A DNA stretch of 33,051 bases. Source: an uncultured Ruminococcus sp. (lineage in GTDB: Bacteria; Bacillota; Clostridia; Oscillospirales; CAG-272). Within the stretch, counting starts at the first letter, position 1. Every line of letters begins with the position of its first letter. A program made the position numbers and the translations under genes. The notes below the pieces were generated by a model that was given only the letters and a program-made list of their open reading frames with translations, searched no databases and had not been told where the DNA came from. This document shows, piece after piece, positions 29,881 to 33,051 of the stretch. Location: positions 1 to 33,051 of the forward strand of contig CAJKRH010000020.1 in assembly GCA_905202255.1 (NCBI GenBank), written 5' to 3'.

Positions 29881-32286
29881 TCATTTTGCCACAAAATTGA
29901 GTATTCTGTCGCGAACAAATATCTTCTTCACTATCTGCTTGCCCTCGAGCATGGCGGCAATCTTGCCGCTCGCCATAGCCGCCGCGGTTGCTTCCTCCTC
30001 GGAAGCGCCTTTTGCTATCTCGATTATCTCTTTCGTCTTGCCGCAAATCTGAACGGCAACGGAAACCGTGCTGTCGACAGTCTTTGCCTCATCGTATTCG
30101 GGCCATTTGTCGAGCGAGAGCAGTCCCTCTCCGCCGAGGCTCTCCCATATCTCTTCGCTTATGTGCGGAGCAAAGGGACAGAGCAGATGAACGAATATTC
30201 CGAGTTCGTCGCGCGTGAGCGTGCCGGCATCGTAAATATCGTTTACGAGCGACATCATAGCCGCTATCGCCGTATTGAATTTCATGCTCTCTATATCGAG
30301 CGTGACTTTCTTTATCGTCTTGTGGAAAGCATTTTCGAGCTTCGGCGTAACTCCCTCACCCTTTGCCATATCGCAGAGCCCGACCACTCTCTCCACAAAT
30401 CTGCGGCAACCCTTGATGCCCGTCTGAGACCACGGCGCTTCCTTTTCGAAATCGCCGATGAACATCTCATAGAGGCGGAGCGTATCCGCACCGTATTCGC
30501 GCACTATATCGTCGGGGTTTATTACATTGCCGCGGGATTTCGACATTTTGCTTCCGTCCTCGCCGAGAACCATGCCGTGCGCCGTGCGCTTGAGATAAGG
30601 CTCTTTGCACTTTATCACGCCGATATCATAGAGGAACTTAGCCCAGAAGCGGGAATAGAGCAGGTGCAGTGTGACATGCTCCATGCCGCCGTTATACCAG
30701 TCTACGGGCATCCAGTAGTCGAGCGCCTCGCTTGAAGCAAGCGCCGTCTTGCAGTGCGGGTCGCAGTAGCGCAGGAAATACCATGAGGAACCCGCCCACT
30801 GCGGCATCGTGTCTGTCTCGCGCTTTGCGGGGCCGCCGCATACGGGGCATGTCGTATTGACCCAGTCAGTCATCTTCGCGAGCGGCGATTCGCCGTTGTC
30901 CGTAGGCTCGTAGTGCTCTACGGCGGGAAGAGTTACGGGGAGCTGGTCTTCAGGCACGGGAACCCATCCGCCGCAATGCTCGCAGTAAACGAGCGGCACG
31001 GGCTCACCCCAGTAGCGCTGGCGGGAGAATACCCAGTCGCGCAGCTTGTAGTTTGTCTTTTTCTCGCCTATTCCCTTTTCCGTCAGCCATTCTATTATCT
31101 TTTCTTTTGCCTCGGCAACCTCGAGTCCGTCGAGGAAACCGGAATTGCAGAGTTTGCCCGTGGCAACATCGGTGAAAGCTTCTTTCTCGACATCGCCGCC
31201 TGCCACAACCTCAACTATCGGCAGACCGAATTTCTTTGCGAAATCCCAGTCGCGCGTATCGTGCGCCGGAACAGCCATGATAGCACCCGTTCCGTATGTC
31301 GCGAGAACATAGTCGGAAACGAAAATCGGTATTTTCTTGCCGTTTACGGGGTTTATCGCCTCTACGCCCTCGAGACGCACGCCTGTCTTGTCCTTGGCAA
31401 GCTCCGTGCGCTCAAAGTCGGATTTTCTCGCGGCTTCTTCCTTATATTTTATAATGTCGGCGTAATTTGTAAGCTTGTCTTTCCACTTTTCTATGAGCGC
31501 GTGCTCGGGCGCTATGACCATATATGTAGCGCCGAAAAGCGTGTCGGGACGCGTCGTGTATATCTCGATATCGTCGCCCTCTGTGGATTTGAATCTGACC
31601 TGCGCGCCGTAGGAGCGACCTATCCAGTTTATCTCCTGCGTCTTTACGCGGTCGATGAAGTCAAGCCCATCGAGGTCATCAATAAGCCTGCCCGCATATT
31701 CCGTTATCTTGAGCATCCATTCACTCTTGACCTTGTGAACAACCTCGCTTCCGCAGCGCTCGCAGACGCCGTTCACTACCTCTTCGTTTGCAAGCACGCA
31801 CTTGCAGGATGTGCAGAAGTTTACGGACATTTCTTTCTTATATGCAAGCCCGTGCTTATAGAGCTGGAGGAATATCCACTGCGTCCACTTCACATATTCG
31901 GGGTCGGTGGTGTTTATCTCTCTGTCCCAGTCAAAGCTGAAACCGAGCATTTTGAGCTGCTCCTTGAAATGAGCTATGTTCTTCTTCGTGACATCGGCAG
32001 GATGTACTTTATTCTTTATCGCGTAGTTCTCCGTCGGCAGACCAAAAGCGTCCCAGCCCATCGGGAAAAGCACATTGTAGCCCTGCATTCTCTTCTTGCG
32101 CGCCACGATATCCATCGCCGTGTAGGGGCGCGGATGCCCTATATGCAGTCCCTGACCGGAGGGATACGGAAATTCGATAAGAGCATAGTATTTCGGCTTG
32201 CTCTTGTCTATCTCGGCATGGAAAGCCTTTTTGTCGTCCCAGATTTTCTGCCATTTCTTCTCAATGGCGGTGTAGTCGTATTTCAT
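29881..32286 (-). CDS. leuS: Leucyl-tRNA synthetase
   Basis: An 801-residue class I synthetase that charges tRNA-Leu. The HIGH motif is at 48-51 (GLHIGHPRPYT) and KMSKS at 580-584. A zinc-binding cysteine set (CTSCKCVLANEEVVNGVCERCG) sits near 155-180, and the CP1 editing domain contains VIAPEHALIEKW and FVSDYVLATYGTGAIMAVPAHDTRDWDF. The anticodon-binding and C-terminal domains are present. The length is normal for bacterial LeuRS. The ribosome binding site is AGGGGACC, rather far (about 13 nt) from the ATG. It lies 39 bp after rsfS, too close for a T-box leader. A clear terminator is not seen in the 53 bp before the next promoter. Confidence 0.97.
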   Translation of the reverse strand: MKYDYTAIEKKWQKIWDDKKAFHAEIDKSKPKYYALIEFPYPSGQGLHIGHPRPYTAMDIVARKKRMQGYNVLFPMGWDAFGLPTENYAIKNKVHPADVTKKNIAHFKEQLKMLGFSFDWDREINTTDPEYVKWTQWIFLQLYKHGLAYKKEMSVNFCTSCKCVLANEEVVNGVCERCGSEVVHKVKSEWMLKITEYAGRLIDDLDGLDFIDRVKTQEINWIGRSYGAQVRFKSTEGDDIEIYTTRPDTLFGATYMVIAPEHALIEKWKDKLTNYADIIKYKEEAARKSDFERTELAKDKTGVRLEGVEAINPVNGKKIPIFVSDYVLATYGTGAIMAVPAHDTRDWDFAKKFGLPIVEVVAGGDVEKEAFTDVATGKLCNSGFLDGLEVAEAKEKIIEWLTEKGIGEKKTNYKLRDWVFSRQRYWGEPVPLVYCEHCGGWVPVPEDQLPVTLPAVEHYEPTDNGESPLAKMTDWVNTTCPVCGGPAKRETDTMPQWAGSSWYFLRYCDPHCKTALASSEALDYWMPVDWYNGGMEHVTLHLLYSRFWAKFLYDIGVIKCKEPYLKRTAHGMVLGEDGSKMSKSRGNVINPDDIVREYGADTLRLYEMFIGDFEKEAPWSQTGIKGCRRFVERVVGLCDMAKGEGVTPKLENAFHKTIKKVTLDIESMKFNTAIAAMMSLVNDIYDAGTLTRDELGIFVHLLCPFAPHISEEIWESLGGEGLLSLDKWPEYDEAKTVDSTVSVAVQICGKTKEIIEIAKGASEEEATAAAMASGKIAAMLEGKQIVKKIFVRDRILNFVAK

Positions 32287-32325
32287 CTTTATTTCAGGTC
32301 CCCTTTCAAAGGTGTATATGTTTCA

Positions 32326-32703
32326 TTATATTTGCGTAGGTATTTCCGTAGCGTCGCCCCATAGCTTCTCCAGCTTGTAGAAATCCCTGTCCTCGCCGTA
32401 GAAGATATGGACTATCACATGAGCATAATCGAGGACTATCCACTTGCCGGAGTCATATCCGTCGGTATGGATAGGCGTGATTCCGCGTTCGGAGAGCTTA
32501 TATTCAAGCTCTCCCGCGATACCTTTTATCTGAGTGTTGGAAGTGCCCGTGCAGATTACGAAATAATCTGTCATCACGGTCTTGTCGCTCACCCGCAGAA
32601 GCTTTATATCCTTTGCCTTTCTGTCATCAAGAATCTTTACTATCTCTCTTGCCAGAGTTTCGGAATCGGCTTCCGTGAGCATGGTGATTTCATTATTTTC
32701 CAT
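32326..32703 (-). CDS. rsfS: Ribosomal silencing factor RsfS
   Basis: A 125-residue RsfS/Iojap protein that binds ribosomal protein L14 and blocks subunit joining when nutrients are scarce. Diagnostic stretches are KILDDRKAKDIKLLRV, TDYFVICTGTSNTQIKGIA, and GYDSGKWIVLDYAHVIVHIFYGEDRDFYKLEKLWGDA (the family's W-x-LDYGxVVVHxF block). TAGGAGG, overlapping the stop of the upstream gene, precedes the ATG. The order LCP gene - rsfS - leuS is common in Clostridia. Confidence 0.96.
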   Translation of the reverse strand: MENNEITMLTEADSETLAREIVKILDDRKAKDIKLLRVSDKTVMTDYFVICTGTSNTQIKGIAGELEYKLSERGITPIHTDGYDSGKWIVLDYAHVIVHIFYGEDRDFYKLEKLWGDATEIPTQI

Positions 32704-32711
32704 AATGCCTC

Positions 32712-33051
32712 CTATGAATTATAATAGTCGTTTATATAGCTGTATTCGGCGTCGCTTGCATTAGTGAAAAAGCCTGCCGTATCAAATATTTCCGCGTCTA
32801 TCTGCCGCGTGAAGGCGTTCATATATTTGTTTATGTCAAATATCGCCGCGTCTCGGTTCAGGCAGTAATATTTCCATACGCCCGTCACGGGATTCTGCAG
32901 CACCGTGCCGCCTATTGTCTTTATCGTGATATTGCCGTCCGGAACCTTGTAGGCTTCCTTGGCAAAATAAATTGCTTCTTCGATTTTTATATCGGTATCA
33001 AGGTCGTTTGATACGGTTTTTATTATCTGCGATATCAGAGAAAAGCCGACA
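32712..33051 (-). CDS. C-terminal part of a probable LytR-CpsA-Psr (LCP) family protein, cut by window edge
   Basis: The frame is open from the stop at 32712 through the window end, giving 113 C-terminal residues. The GTG at 32903 is internal and not a start. The visible sequence includes SLISQIIKTVSNDLDTDIKIEEAIYF..., then KVPDGNITIKTIGGTVLQNPVTGVWKYYCLNRDAAIFDINKYMNAF. This resembles the last third of LCP phosphotransferases, which attach teichoic acid or capsule polymers to peptidoglycan, and the position upstream of rsfS fits. The catalytic arginines lie outside the window, so the assignment rests on the tail and context. Its TAG stop lies inside the ribosome binding site of rsfS. Confidence 0.6.
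   Translation of the reverse strand, partial: VGFSLISQIIKTVSNDLDTDIKIEEAIYFAKEAYKVPDGNITIKTIGGTVLQNPVTGVWKYYCLNRDAAIFDINKYMNAFTRQIDAEIFDTAGFFTNASDAEYSYINDYYNS

Noticed and set aside
32287..32325. Possible T-box upstream of leuS.
   Set aside because: Only 39 bp separate rsfS and leuS, far too short for a T-box.
29821..32364. Long plus-strand open frames opposite leuS.
   Set aside because: leuS is intact with all motifs; the opposing frames have unnatural composition and no start signals.
1..33051. CRISPR arrays, prophage, toxin-antitoxin or defence islands, tRNA and rRNA genes.
   Set aside because: Both strands were scanned by eye and no supporting repeats, motifs or proteins were seen.

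Overview
The window looks like a chromosomal segment of an anaerobic, gut-type member of the Clostridia (Firmicutes), probably near Ruminococcaceae/Oscillospiraceae. Supporting signs are strong GGAGG-type ribosome binding sites, sigma-A promoters with 17-nt spacers, the LCP-rsfS-leuS and DUF512-der-plsY gene orders, a Gre factor, secreted LamG proteins, and a lipoprotein serpin of the kind known from Eubacterium siraeum relatives. The taxonomy is inference. I see no phage, transposase, CRISPR, tRNA or rRNA gene.

Layout, 1-7.1 kb (mostly minus strand): a dispersed repeat at the left edge; a fused gene joining a FolT-type folate ECF transporter S component to folylpolyglutamate synthase, preceded by a promoter and a likely tetrahydrofolate riboswitch; then a complete branched-chain amino acid ABC operon (livK-H-M-G-F) ending in a strong terminator.

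7.1-13.4 kb: a small two-helix membrane protein with an operator-like palindrome on its promoter; an SGNH/GDSL esterase (plus strand) converging on a 1283-residue secreted metallophosphoesterase with two LamG-like domains; a Gre-family transcription factor.

13.4-18.0 kb (minus strand): an apparent operon mgtE - lplA - M18 aminopeptidase - zinc-ribbon membrane protein. It is driven by a TTGACA promoter and starts with an unexplained, structured leader of about 240 nt whose two long stems interleave. 18.0-20.2 kb (plus strand): deoB and an EamA permease, transcribed divergently from mgtE.

20.2-25.2 kb: an iron-sulfur flavoprotein-like reductase, a lipoprotein plus serpin operon, and a divergent GH3 beta-glucosidase. 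25.16-25.59 kb is a non-coding block made of two copies of the same terminator hairpin in direct orientation flanking a repeat that also occurs at the left edge of the window.

25.6-33.05 kb (minus strand) is housekeeping: an LCP-family wall enzyme (cut by the window edge), rsfS, leuS, then a consensus promoter driving yceD and rpmF, followed by DUF512, der and plsY. The most interesting items are the mgtE leader RNA, the riboswitch-controlled FolT-FolC fusion, the membrane-anchored serpin locus and the duplicated terminator/repeat block. All promoter, terminator and riboswitch calls are by eye.
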